Source: Ancylostoma caninum
Taxonomy: Eukaryota > Nematoda > Chromadorea > Rhabditida > Ancylostomatidae
DNA length: 64,000 bases
Assembly (NCBI GenBank): GCA_037903475.1
Contig: JBAJFG010000092.1
Coordinates: 558,001 to 622,000, forward strand
Direction: 5' to 3'
Shown here: positions 1 to 10,644 of the stretch, piece after piece
Layout: each line of letters starts with the position of its first letter
Position numbering within the stretch: position 1 is the first letter of the stretch
Notes under the pieces: generated by a model
What the model was told of the DNA's origin: nothing
The model's database searches: none
What the model saw: only the letters and a program-made list of their open reading frames with translations
Program-made: the position numbers and the translations under genes

Positions 1-18
1 ACGTTCTATACTTGGACT

Positions 19-851
19 AACAAGGAAGGTGCAAGAGATCCGCCTCGCAGATCGGAATGAAACCTATCTGACTTGGATCTTTGTTTGAGGAGGTGGTACA
101 GTATTTATCCCAGTACTGCCCGCGGGGTCAAAAAATAGAAATCCCACCACACTATTATAGGAGTTGCAGCACCCACCTGTCAGCGACGGGGGGGGGGCAA
201 GTCGGGAAGATGATGGACTCTTAGGCGAAGGGTCGAGAGTTTGAACCCCTTCATGAACAGCCGTTTTGTATTCTTGTTTTTTATTTCTCCTGTGTTGTTG
301 AAATCATATTTAAGAGGTTAGAAGACAATACCTATACTTAATGACGTACCAGCCGCGGAATAAATACACCATATTAAACGTAGTTTACTTATCACAGTTT
401 CCCCTTGACTCGCTATAAAATAGAAAACCTCATCAATTTCGGACATTATACCCCATTCCTCGTCAATCTTTTCGTCATCATCGGCTTCTAGGTCTTCTTC
501 GTTTGCTGTTGGTAGCAGCATCGAGAAGAATCCTTCCAAATGCTTCGGCAAGCTTCTGCTCATCACGATTTGCACAGATGCTGCCACCCGGACCACACCT
601 AGCCAACAAAAGGGCCACGACGCGTGAGGGTTCGAACATTATGATGCGAGTGAGAAAGGGTTCGAGGGAAAAGGAAAAGTATCTGACGGGTGCTGCAATG
701 CATATAGTAGTGTAGTGGGATTTCTTTTTTTTTTTTTTGGAATCGAGGGCAGTAATGAAATACATACTGTAGCACCTCCTCAAACAAAGATTCGAGCCAG
801 ATAGGTTTCATTCCGATCTGCGAGCCGGGCTTCATGCACCTCCCTTGTAAG
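19..851. repeat. Foldback element with about 165-bp imperfect inverted arms
   Basis: Bases about 19-180 are matched in inverted orientation by about 684-851. Both arms contain CGCAGATCGGAATGAAACCT, then TTTGTTTGAGGAGGTG, then ATCCCAC-ACACTA and a GCAGCACCC motif in the same order. The arms differ by scattered substitutions and by a longer A/T run in the right arm. The roughly 500-bp centre has no recognisable coding content; its open frames run into the arms and are not gene-like. It is either a non-autonomous foldback transposon or two copies of one repeat inserted head to head. The left end lies close to the window edge, so the true boundary is uncertain. Confidence 0.75.
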
Positions 852-860
852 GTGAGACTT

Positions 861-2000
861 CGCGGACTTTGGTTTTGATTTCAAGCTTCCTACTATGAGT
901 TATTCGAAAGATATTTTCACAGAACCACCCCATCTCTAAGGTTAGACTCTCCCTTACAGAGTTCTTTGACGTCAAGGGGCTCTATACTAACGCTTCAAAT
1001 AATTCTGGAATGCAATAATTCATGAACACGTACATTACTATAGTGCACAGCTCCCAAGCTTGTAAACCTATTACCCTTCTTAAAGCTTGTCTCAGCTGTG
1101 ACATAATGCATTATTTCCCTTAATTCAGCCTCTTTCTCAAGCCTTATGTTTCCCAATACTCATTGATCAGCACTGGAGGAAACACTAGGCCTCTAGTTCA
1201 ACGTCCGATCTAGTAGAAAATAAAATTTAGGCTGCTCTTCGTCTTTGTTTCTCGGGTTATAAATGAAAACTTATTGATTCATCTGGTCTTGTAAACACTT
1301 TGTGACAGAAATGGGACTTGGCAATGGGTAATATGTAGATTGGCTTCTATCCCTAAGACTACTCCCATCTCCAAGATTGAAGCGTCGGTCTTAGGATGCT
1401 AATTACTGCTGGTAAATCGATGATTCATGATGACTGTTTCATACCAAGGTAATTAATGGAAGAAAGTGCAGTAAATTCGTAAAGCTTTCGATAAGCAACC
1501 CACTAAACTATAGTAATCCAGTTACAGCTTGCACTTCTAGAGCTACAAGGGCTTGTTCTATCAGATGAAAAATCTATCCAAATTTCGGAAAAATGTCATT
1601 TTTCAGAGAAAAAACTGCAGGCTTTTCGAATGGTTTTCACACCAAGTTGTTCCCCATCTCATTTCTAGGCCAGTCGCCACAAAAAATTACTCGAAGATGC
1701 TCTGTTTCGGAATTATGGGCAAAAATTTTGGAATTTTCTGAACTTGACCCCTAATTATTGGACGGGGTCAAGATGATTAACGAATTTATCAAAATATTTG
1801 GTGACAGCGGCTCAAAATCAGCCCTGATTTTTGTACACTCGTATGCAGAACATCCCTCTGAATATCGTAGCGTTTTCCTTCCAGAGATTAATCCATTCTC
1901 GAAGAAGTTATGCGAAAATCCTGCAAATCCCGCGAATAACGCCAATCCCGTGAAAATTTTCAGATTCTACGGGGACTGTATATAGATAGAAGAGGCCTCT
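861..2000. other. Non-coding stretch, nothing recognised
   Basis: AT-rich sequence with short open frames only. At 1553-1985 there are two overlapping plus-strand frames of 60-75 codons with low-complexity composition and no convincing splice sites. I see no gene or repeat I can name. Confidence 0.5.
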
Positions 2001-2004
2001 CTAG

Positions 2005-2252
2005 TTAGTTGACTTTGTGCGAGTTGTAGCTCGAAAACCCTTTTGCTCGATGCAAGGAAAGAGGAGGAATTGTGAAACGGCTAATTCACTTCTCCCTCGT
2101 TTTCCTTTGTGCCGAGAACTTTTTAGCAAGCCATCCGGATGGAACAGTACCTCATGCACAGAGATACAAGAGATGCGCGAAAACGGCAACGATGAGAATA
2201 ACGCTTCGACAAGGCGAGTTCTCTTGGGACGGAGATTAAAGGAGTTAAACAG
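2005..2252 (+). CDS. Possible exon of an unidentified cysteine-containing protein
   Basis: A plus-strand frame is open for about 80 codons and ends at a reasonable splice donor, AACAG|GTAAAAT, at 2252/2253. The peptide has four or five cysteines (segments such as KPFCSMQGKRRNC and WNSTSCTEIQEM) and a mixed, non-repetitive composition unlike the flanking AT-rich DNA. A weak acceptor (TTAG) lies near 2005. I found no partner exon and do not recognise the protein. The reverse strand is also open for about 60 codons, so this could be chance. Confidence 0.22.
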
Positions 2253-2259
2253 GTAAAAT

Positions 2260-3320
2260 GTTCATAATTCATTTGAAATTAATAACGAGTAACACAAAAA
2301 TTCGTAGATATGTAGAGGTTTTAATTTTACAGTCCTTCGATGGTCAGAACAGATACTCACTCACATGCTGAATAGGTCGCTAAGTTCCCCACTGGCCTTA
2401 TGAATACCAACATTCGGAAAACTCTTTAGCTCGCGGGAAGGCTTGTGAACTGCTCGCCTTCAAATTCAGAATCTGGTGCTACCTTCGTAGTAAGGTTTAT
2501 CTGAAGAAACTGCCACTATTTGGCAAATGAATCAATGATCTTTGAGAAGAGATGACCTTGCTGATTACTATGTGAGAAATGTACTATTCACTATATCTCT
2601 TTCCGTGCACTGCTCTACTTTCCCCTACAATAACAAGAATTCCACGTTTTCAATTCTGCAGCTGTTCAGCGCCAAGGAAAAATGCCAAAATACGTAGAGT
2701 CTTGGATAGCAGGAATCTTTACTCATCCATATTCTCCTAGTCATAGCAAACGTATACACTTTAGTTGTAATAGGAGCCCCCTAAAAGGAAGCTGTATGAA
2801 GCAGCAGAACAGGTTGGTTGATTTTTTGGTCATTTTCAGGTTTTCAGGACAACTGCTCACTACTGAGTACTGATGAGTTCCGGTGGTGGTCTTACTTATT
2901 TTCTATTTCTTTGTCTAGTGGAAAGAACGAAACGGAGATTAGGTACCTTTGTTTTTGTTTATTGCACGAAAACCGTTCTCGGTGAATAAGCATGCTCCAA
3001 GGCATGCAATCCCTTCTGCAATGATTGCACTAAACGTGGCAATGTTGCATGGATGATTACCCAAAACAAATATTGCCAGAAATCAGCTGGTCAATAAACC
3101 AAGAATCAAAGAAGAACGTTTATTGTAGGTGAGATCTCGTGATTTTTAAGGAATTGTCGTTTTTTTTCTTCCAATTCAAAGAGTTCTGTTTAGTTCTATA
3201 AGAAGTTTCCATGCTAAGCTTTTTCCTTTTCCATGGCTTCTATGGCTTTTACCTAGGATTTTTGAGAATATTTAAAAAAATAGTTCCCAAGTGCGGTCGT
3301 CCTTGAACCTCGGCATAGTT
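2260..3320. other. Non-coding stretch, nothing recognised
   Basis: AT-rich sequence with short frames only. Near 2880-2960 the phrase TTTCTATTTCTTTGTCTAGTGGAAAGAA recurs, diverged, near 56750-56790, which suggests an old dispersed repeat. Nothing else is identifiable. Confidence 0.4.
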
Positions 3321-3326
3321 CTTCAG

Positions 3327-3428
3327 TGTGGGTTATAAATTTAGTAGCCGTACACGAGGTTGTCAGCATGAAGCCTTTATAAAGCATACTAACAACCTCG
3401 TGTACGGCTACTAAATTTATAACCCACA
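3327..3428. repeat. Perfect 37-bp inverted repeat (hairpin)
   Basis: Bases 3327-3363 and 3392-3428 are exact reverse complements around a 28-nt centre. The arm contains TTTAGTAGCCGTACACGAGG. The same core, as AGCCGAACACGAGATTGTTAGT, is found in the arms of the larger foldback at 35502-35773, so the two loci belong to one repeat family. The perfect arms imply recent formation or gene conversion between arms. Confidence 0.9.
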
Positions 3429-3439
3429 TTTAAAAAATA

Positions 3440-4011
3440 TTCCGAAGTTCTAGATAAACAAATCCATGACAAGCACTCTGACATTTATTTACACGACTGA
3501 ACAACTTACGCTAGAAATACATGACACGAATAATTCAACGTTGAAAAACAAGGCAGGTACGTACGTATCACCGCTACCCAGTAACAGAGTAAAGAGGCTG
3601 CTCTACGATATTTACAACTCTCACACAAGTCACTACGGTAGCTTGTTTACGGGAACGTGCTTATTTACAGAATAAACGTAAACAACAACACTATGAAGGG
3701 GAAGAAAAACGACGATGACAAATTCCTGAGTGAATAAAACTCGTTGCGGATTCAGAGAAATTGGGACCAGTTCTGTGAGCATTTGGAGGGTAACAATTAT
3801 CGCGCGAGTCGCGCCGCGTCGTCGCGCGCGGCACAGCGACACGGCGCGATACGCTTAATTACAACTTGTGGCATTACTATGTCACTACATACAACACACG
3901 ACCATGCTCCTTCTTACTTCATCACTTCTTTAACGATTAACGACGACGACGCGACACATCACAGCGTTAATTATGCGCGCCGCATGAAAGTGAGGTAGCA
4001 GCTGGAGGCTG
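3440..4011. other. Non-coding stretch with a CpG-dense patch
   Basis: No convincing exon. At 3801-3850 there is a short patch unusually rich in CG dinucleotides (alternating CGCG and GCGC steps) in otherwise AT-rich DNA. It could be a regulatory patch downstream of the minus-strand gene at 4.1-6.4 kb or the promoter side of an unseen gene. Confidence 0.35.
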
Positions 4012-4017
4012 TTTATT
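4012..4017 (-). promoter_or_regulatory. Candidate polyadenylation signal
   Basis: AATAAA on the minus strand, about 80 nt after the stop codon of the gamma-butyrobetaine dioxygenase-like gene. The spacing suits a short nematode 3' UTR. No transcript evidence is available here. Confidence 0.45.
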
Positions 4018-4095
4018 GTCCAGCTACGACAATGGCTTTTGGCGGGAATCGCGGCGATTCTGACGCAATAGGCAGTGGGGTGGTGCGATTGGGTT

Positions 4096-6375
4096 TCACG
4101 CGAAAATACGAACCATCATTTCACGGCCTGACTGGGCGGGTGCCCCGATTAGCATCTGCGAATTGTCGACAACGAGCAACTCGTCCGGGTTTATGTACAC
4201 TTCCTGTTGCGTCTCACAGCAGATGTTGTAGAATGCTTTCAGGCTTCGATAGAACAAATCCAGATTGTCCGTCGTCACCTGGCTGGATCGATAGTCGTTG
4301 TTGAACACGGCCTGAAAAAATTGTCAAATAAAGATATTTTAATACAAAATTCACTTCTTTCAGTCCTACTGCTCATTTTTCATTGGAAAAAGGGACCGCC
4401 ATCCTACTCCCGACGTCAAAAATTATAACCATTACAGGTACTAAGTGTAATAGGTGCCATACTTGACGGTAAACAGTGAGTATCTGAGGTCAGACGGAGC
4501 AAATGAATCGCCACAGGGTGCGAGCTCCGTGGTTGGCCTGTCATTATGGGTACTGGCCAATGAGGAGGCTAGGCCACGCCCACTTTCTCGAGGGATGTGG
4601 GATATGATGAGTCAAAATAAGACGGTGTCTTCCCGCCCCTTCAGCGTCAACTCGTCCCCACTCACATTTAAATTTGCATGGGCAAGTATAGTGAAAATGA
4701 GCGCGCATTAGTGTGAATAGGTTCTGAAAGGCGGGGCGAGGGTTTGATTGAACCAATCGCAGACACATTGCCCACCCACTTTTGCCCCATCATGACCCAC
4801 ATTCTTCTCCGTTCTACTGTGGCTCTCAAAAATTGAAAACATTACACGTATTGGATGTATCTGCTCAATAAATACACTAGCCGACATATTGTGCTGTGTT
4901 TTCTACGTTAGGGTTAGGTTGGGTAACTGAACCACCATTCTACCGGGGATTTCAGGAACTGTAGCTACTCCATGTACTGTACTGCAACTGCAGAACAAAT
5001 TTCTTCCCAAACGCTTGATGGTACTGTTTGAATACTCGACTGTGATTGGCTAATCGTAGAAGAGATAGCACATGGGTAATGGAGAGTGCAGGCAGTGATA
5101 GGGATGAGTCCCGCGCGATGCGGTCGGGGAACATTTCTCGCAAAAGGGTTTTTTCTTCCAAGGGTCCGAGAACCTACTCAGGACTACTAAGTATATTGAG
5201 AAAAAAATCTGGAAATACAGTACTCACCGATACAATCTTGTTCCCATCAACATTAGCCAGTTGATGGGAGGCCTTGAAGAACGCGTGCTGATACTCGATC
5301 GGGTTATCAAGCATGAATCGGAAATAGAGTGGGTAGTCGTCGGCCAGCCGCTGCAGGGCGGCGACTGCGTCGACGAGGCTGATGCGTGCGCCGGAATGGC
5401 GGGTCTCCACAGTGACCACTGACGGAATCTGCAACTTGTGCGAGTTTAACGGGCATCGATCCATACAGACACACAGCTACGGTAGCAGCGATGTACAGGA
5501 CTCCAGGATCTAAAGTTTCCACATAACAGCTTTCGTCGTGAGATTTCTTAATAAGGGGAGATTTGTGGGATCTACTGAGCTTTGAGACAGCCCCTTAAAA
5601 ATATCCATAAAGACCAGCTTGCCAAGGTATTTTATTTACAAAATTTGGGATGGTCAAGGGGTCCTGTAAGGGTAAAATTGAAAATTCTGTGATGTTCGCG
5701 GAGCTTCCAGTTTTTGGATCAAAGAGAAAGCCTTTTTTGACAATATCTTCACATCCACAGAAGTTCAATTTCAATCCATATTTGGGAACAAGCCAAAAAG
5801 TTGTTTCCTGTGACACTTTAGTACCCCTGTGAGGAAATTAGTCATCCACCTTTTGAAGATGCGGCCATACAGTTCCATTGATCACCAGGGGCTCCTTCCA
5901 AACCATTGCGCCAATGTGGCGCATGTCAACTGAACAAGGTCGTTGTTGGATCCGCCATGGCTTCGTCAGGATCTGAAATAACCGGATAAGGCATTCGATT
6001 TCCATATAAGGATCAAAAGTTCCCAACTAACCATCTTGTTCGGGGTTTTGCAGAGATTCGTTCCCGGTTGAACTCTGCTGTGGGATCGGAGAAATTCGCT
6101 GGGGAACTCAGCTCGCAAGAATGGTGGCCACTCGAGGGACACACAGTTCCCGGACAGGTCTACTTTCTGGAAAACTAAAATTATCCGGGGAATAACATGA
6201 AAAATAAAATAAATCTAACCTGAGGGCAAGGGTTGAGGTCCAAATGGACCAGTGCCGGTCGCATATGTAGGCTATTGTCTCTCAGCCAAACGTTACTGAA
6301 CTGAGCTCGCATTCCATCCATCCACTCGACGGTGAGACCTCGTGGAAGGCGCTGGGCTGACTTTAGCGCGATCAT
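4096..6375 (-). CDS. Gamma-butyrobetaine dioxygenase-like gene lacking the iron-binding core
   Basis: Five exons read on the minus strand: 6375-6220, 6166-6032, 5972-5850, 5428-5228 and 4311-4096. All have GT-AG borders and every intron is phase 0, giving 276 residues. Residues 1-97 match the N-terminal domain of the gamma-butyrobetaine/trimethyllysine dioxygenase (TauD/TfdA-like) family: VEWMDG, NVWLRDN, then SLEWPPF and FPSEFL. Residues 139-276 match the C-terminal half: ISLVDAVAALQRL, NKIVSAVFNNDYRS, FYRSLKAF, ELLVVDNSQML. Active members of the family use 2-oxoglutarate, oxygen and Fe(II) in carnitine synthesis and are near 390 residues. This model lacks about 110 residues, including the segment expected to hold the His-x-Asp pair, and has Ile-Gly where the distal iron-binding His-Gly is expected. 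It also stops soon after. Exon 3 (98-138) has no clear homology. ATG 6375 directly follows TTGCAG, so trans-splicing there or an upstream exon are both possible. It is either a non-catalytic paralogue, a decaying copy, or a locus with lost sequence. Confidence 0.72.
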
Positions 6376-6399
6376 CTGCAATGCATGGATCTCAGGATT

Positions 6400-6700
6400 A
6401 CACAGCGATTCAATCCAGCGGTGATCAACGCAACGGAAACCACTAAAATGAGCGGCCGCACGGAATTTGAGGGGGCGGAGCTGGTGAGCAAAGAACGCAC
6501 AGACATCAGCTGGGCTAAACAGCGCGCCAAAGCGATCAGAAGATCAAAGTATCGTAGCGTAAACAAGCCATGTGACCAATAAAGACTGCGCTCCAGAAGA
6601 TAGTGGATTTTCCAGACAGCACCTTTCCACGTTCTATACACTTTACAATTACAGTAGTTGAAATTTAACAAATTAGGATCAAAATATACACCAATCATTT
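6400..6700. other. Upstream flank of the dioxygenase-like gene
   Basis: This lies immediately 5' of the minus-strand gene. Its minus-strand open frame of 108 codons (6698-6372) is out of frame with exon 1 and does not resemble a protein I know. It may hold the promoter; I see no specific motif. Confidence 0.3.
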
Positions 6701-7315
6701 CAAAAAACTACTACATATATGAGTGTATAATACATGTGATAATATAAAGTATAACTTCTACTACTATAACAGTATATAACATTCAATGGGATAATAATAA
6801 TGGTGGTATAGTAGTATAATATTTAGTCCTCTATTATATATAATATTGAAATACATATAATATAATATATAACGAAGAAAACAACATATATTACAAATAA
6901 TAGACGTATCAGGAAAAAAACCACAGTCGGTGAAAAATAGAGCTCCAAAAGAGATGTTCAGATATATTTATAATATATATTATGTTACGTAGCAGTGTCA
7001 GAATAACGGCTTAATATTTAGTAGTATACAATAATAGTAATATGATCTTATAATAGCCAATAATATAGTGACATAATATATATTCAAAAGTGACAGTATT
7101 TCATATAAATGATATATATTAGAAATTAGATGTATTAGAAATAGTATATGTTGGAAACGAGCCTAAAGTATGATATATTTAATAGTTCGTTGTAACAGTA
7201 ATATTATGATGTAATACTTAGTAGTGTAGTAATAATATAGGGAAACTATCTATGATCGAAGTAACAGTGTATAGTCTAAATAGTATATATTAATAAGAAA
7301 ACTGTATTTAAGAAG
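6700..7315. repeat. AT-rich low-complexity block
   Basis: About 600 bp built from TATA, ATAATA and TAGTA words with almost no G+C. No unit repeats regularly, so it is low-complexity DNA and not a tandem satellite. It separates the dioxygenase-like gene from the gene-poor 7-31 kb region. Confidence 0.75.
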
Positions 7316-8936
7316 CAGCGACAAAAATTTTTGCGTTTCAGAGAGCAAATCATCTTAGTGAAAGGAGTAATCGCCACGCAACCTGCTGGTAAGCCGGAGC
7401 TTGAAAAATGAGAGACACCCTTCAAACCGCAAGGAGTACCCACAGCTGGGTTTCACATCTAGAATCCAGTGGTACCGTCACAAAAGGGGTGGGTCCAACA
7501 GGGGCGTGGCCGTAAGAGGCCACACCTATTGGAGAATTCATAAACAAGAGCAAGTATAGAGTCCAGTAATTGAATGTAGTTGTTCAAAAATCATAGTAGG
7601 AATAGATAAATGAGAGCACGACAGACACGAACAATTTATTTATTTATTTGCTTATCTATTTACTGAAGCATTCAAAGTTTGCTGATTGGCCAAATAAAGG
7701 TGTAGTGCACAAAAACAAGGACTTATATTATATTAACAAATGAAAGAGGATGAAAAATAAACAGTGAAATGAAAAATGAGGTGAAGAAGAAAACCTACAT
7801 TACATTAGTACTAAATAACATCGTCGGCAATGCAAACACGAGACTATTCAAGATGAATTTATGCAAATTCTGTTTATTCTTTATGCATTTTTTCAAAATA
7901 TCTCTACCATTCACAAGAATAAATACTCACAGAAATTTTATACCTGACACGTATGTGCATTCGTTACAGAGAAAGGAAGGATGGGCAGGATGTTAAGAAA
8001 ATTTAAAGGCAGCGCCCTGGCAAAAATTTCGAGTTCCCGATTTTTGCACTCTCTAGCTCTCCTCAACCAGGCTGTTGCAGCTGTATTTTCCTGCCATCAG
8101 AATTTTCGAAACTTGCCTTCTTTACATTGCTAAATATTGTGAGTTTATTGGTAAGAGTGTGGACGAAATGTCCGGTGAAATGTATTATGAAAAGGCGGCG
8201 ATGATGTTCCCTGAATTTTTGCACATTGGCAAAGCCTTCTATTTATTCTTCATGATTAATAATTGACTGTTACTGAAGTAAATAAGATTTATTTACATGT
8301 ATGAAAGGACAGACGTCCAAATTCAGCTTCTGGACTGCCATAAGTGGGTTGAATACGGCAGCCGCGCCATGATTGGCTGAGAGTCCGCTGCGATTGGTTA
8401 ATTCTCAAACATAACTCGTTACTATGGCGTTTGAGTGAGTGTGAATCAGTCGTATAGCTGCAAGTAGCCGGGCAAACTCCTTCTACGCTGCAAAGAAAAA
8501 TACTAACACAAAACTGTACAGCAGCTAGTCCCATATAAAATATGAATATGACGATTCTGAAAGGTGATCCGCTTCTCTACACATCCACCAACGAACAAGC
8601 AGTTGGAAAAAGTTAACCCTGTTTCTGGGAAAACATGAGTGGCAAGTATATTTTTAGAAAGTATAGCTGGTTCTGGATACACCCGTACATAAAATGCCCA
8701 TGGTAAAAAGTGAATCCATGTTATCGTGGATCAATCATCAAGGAGAAACGTAGTGGAACGCATTCATCTTTGTTTGGTATTAATATTTTACTATTGGTAA
8801 TGCACGGTTAATATTTTCAAAAAAATATGAATATAGAGAGAGGAAAAACGGGAAAGAAATGGAAAAACCATGTCTAATTTACATTCGAAGGGGGGGGGGG
8901 GAAAGAAGAACTTCGAAACTTTCAATAAAATATAAT
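7316..8936. other. Non-coding stretch
   Basis: Short open frames only. A short ATTT microsatellite lies at 7635-7660. An ATTGG-type motif appears near 7680 and again near 8390. A G run occurs at 8889-8901. No exon with supporting splice sites was found. Confidence 0.4.
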
Positions 8937-9056
8937 GCACTGAGTGAGTGAATGAATGAACAGATGAATGGATGAATGAATGAATGAATGAATGAATGAA
9001 TGAACGGCTGAATGAATGTATGAATGATTAGTTGAATGAATGAGTGAATGAATAAC
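8937..9056 (+). repeat. (GAAT)n microsatellite
   Basis: About 120 bp of imperfect GAAT/GAATGAAT repeats with interruptions. The same unit recurs in much longer arrays at 63061-63643. Confidence 0.9.
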
Positions 9057-9059
9057 GCT

Positions 9060-10350
9060 AGAATTAACCTAATAGACCTTGAGAAAGCCAAACCTGAAAC
9101 GTTATTTTGATTGTTTATAGCAATAGTTACCCAAGTCACTGTTAACTAAACCACTACTGCCATTTCGAATTTTCCTGAAATGTGAAAACTCTTCCAAATT
9201 AGGAAGTGTCAAGCTGGATTCCATTCGAAACAATGTCATCTGACGGCACATCACCCAAACGATGAATTTTCCAGGGAGAACCGAAACGTGCCATAAAGGC
9301 GTCTTTTTCAGGGAACATCATGCCCGACAAAGGGAAATCACTTATTTTAAGGTCTCGTTTAGGGAAACTGCCTAGGAATGAGAACAGGTTGATTCTGGAG
9401 TGATGTAGATGGCACATAGCAGCCAGTGGACATACAGCAATGATGTAGATCCAGAAAAAGAGGGGAAAGCGCGGCAACGACTCATCATCCAAAGACAAAC
9501 TACACCACCAGGCATGCCCGAGGGGGTGAATCCTGTTCGAACAGGCCACCAGCCAACAACCACCCCCTACCCCAAGCAGTCACTTCCTTATAGGATCGGA
9601 AAGTGTTCAGCGCCGCATTGGCGCCACCATCAACTCAACCCGTCTAATTAAATCAGAAATGTATAGGTGAGACATGGTCACGCGCAATTTACACAGGCGA
9701 ATGAACCTTCGGGAGAAGAAAGGTCGTGCCAGGAATGTACCGGCGAACTCGTACGAATAGCTCGCTGATCAGAAGTGAAAACCGGAAGCGCCCGAGCGGT
9801 CACCGGCGCTGGCGCGAAAATGTTCTCACCGAGGGGGGCGCGGCCAGGCCGTGCAGGTAGAGTAAGGCGGAAAAGAACGTTGTTGATAAGAAATTCACTA
9901 TGTCAGCAGAAGCGCATCATGAATGAGCCTTTTCTCGTGATGACACCTTGCAAGAACCAAGCAATTCGATAAGAAGTAAGGATTTTTCCAGAAAACATAA
10001 ACTTTACCAGGAAAAAAACCAGGGCCCAATTTATTCTAAAAATTCCCGTTTCACAAATAATATATAAGAACTTACGAAGGTACTGGAGTGATCAATACTT
10101 CTAGCACTGTGGTGGTATCCGATTGGTCTAGCGTGAGTCATCAACTGGGTTCAGGATTTTGGAAGACGCTCAGGAGTGGTTTGTTCAGAAAATTCTAGAC
10201 GTTCAAGAGTCGTTTGTCCAGAAGATTCAGGAAAATAGACATTCTTGGGTATGGATTAAAGAATCGATGCACAAAAATTCAATCCAATTTACCCGGGACA
10301 GTAAAAATTTACGAATTTCTTCAACTAAGAAAGTGAGGTGCAAGGTTGTC
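9060..10350. other. Non-coding stretch
   Basis: Several overlapping open frames of 60-116 codons occur on both strands at 9200-9650, none with family resemblance or splice support. At 9770-9880 the sequence becomes GC- and CpG-rich. No gene can be supported. Confidence 0.35.
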
Positions 10351-10353
10351 CAG

Positions 10354-10474
10354 AGGCCGCATAAATCATTGAGATTACCCAGGGTAAAAGTGCTGACTCC
10401 CGCGTTGACGATGGGTAAAGTTATGTGACGTTGACACGTTTATCCTGGGTAACCTCAATGATGCATGCGACCCT
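10354..10474. mobile_element. MITE, 'ATGCATCATTGAGATTACCC' family, copy 1 (short form)
   Basis: About 121 bp. The left end reads CATAAATCATTGAGATTACC and the right end is its near reverse complement, GGGTAACCTCAATGATGCATG, followed by CGACCCT. The interior has further GGGTAA/TTACCC words. There is no coding capacity, so any transposase would act in trans. It is one of about ten copies in this window; this copy and that at 16744 are the short form. Confidence 0.8.
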
Positions 10475-10591
10475 AGGCTTTGGAATCCTACCCGAAGCTT
10501 TCTGATTTCGTTTTATTTTAAATTTGAATCAAAGTGTAACAATAACCCAAAAACCATGCGCCATAGAGCTAATAATGACTTGGCCTGCTTC

Positions 10592-10641
10592 TGATTGGCT
10601 GAAAAAAGAAATGGGCGGGCAAAGTTGCAGTTTTGTGCGCG
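10592..10641 (+). promoter_or_regulatory. CCAAT-box plus GC-box module, copy A
   Basis: A reversed CCAAT motif (TGATTGGCT) is followed about 15 bp later by GGGCGGG and then CAAAGTTGCAGTTTT. The same order and spacing recur at 13620-13668 at roughly 70 percent identity. No gene start is visible beside either copy, so it may be a repeat fragment instead of a promoter. Confidence 0.35.
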
Positions 10642-10644
10642 TTT

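Noticed and set aside
5429..5849. A missing dioxygenase exon with His-x-Asp in the exon 3/4 intron
   Set aside because: I read all three minus-strand frames. One frame is open for about 76 codons but has no His-x-Asp and no resemblance to the family, and using it would require a 23-nt intron.
8879..9139. 86-codon minus-strand frame rich in HSFIHSFI
   Set aside because: Direct translation of the GAAT microsatellite.
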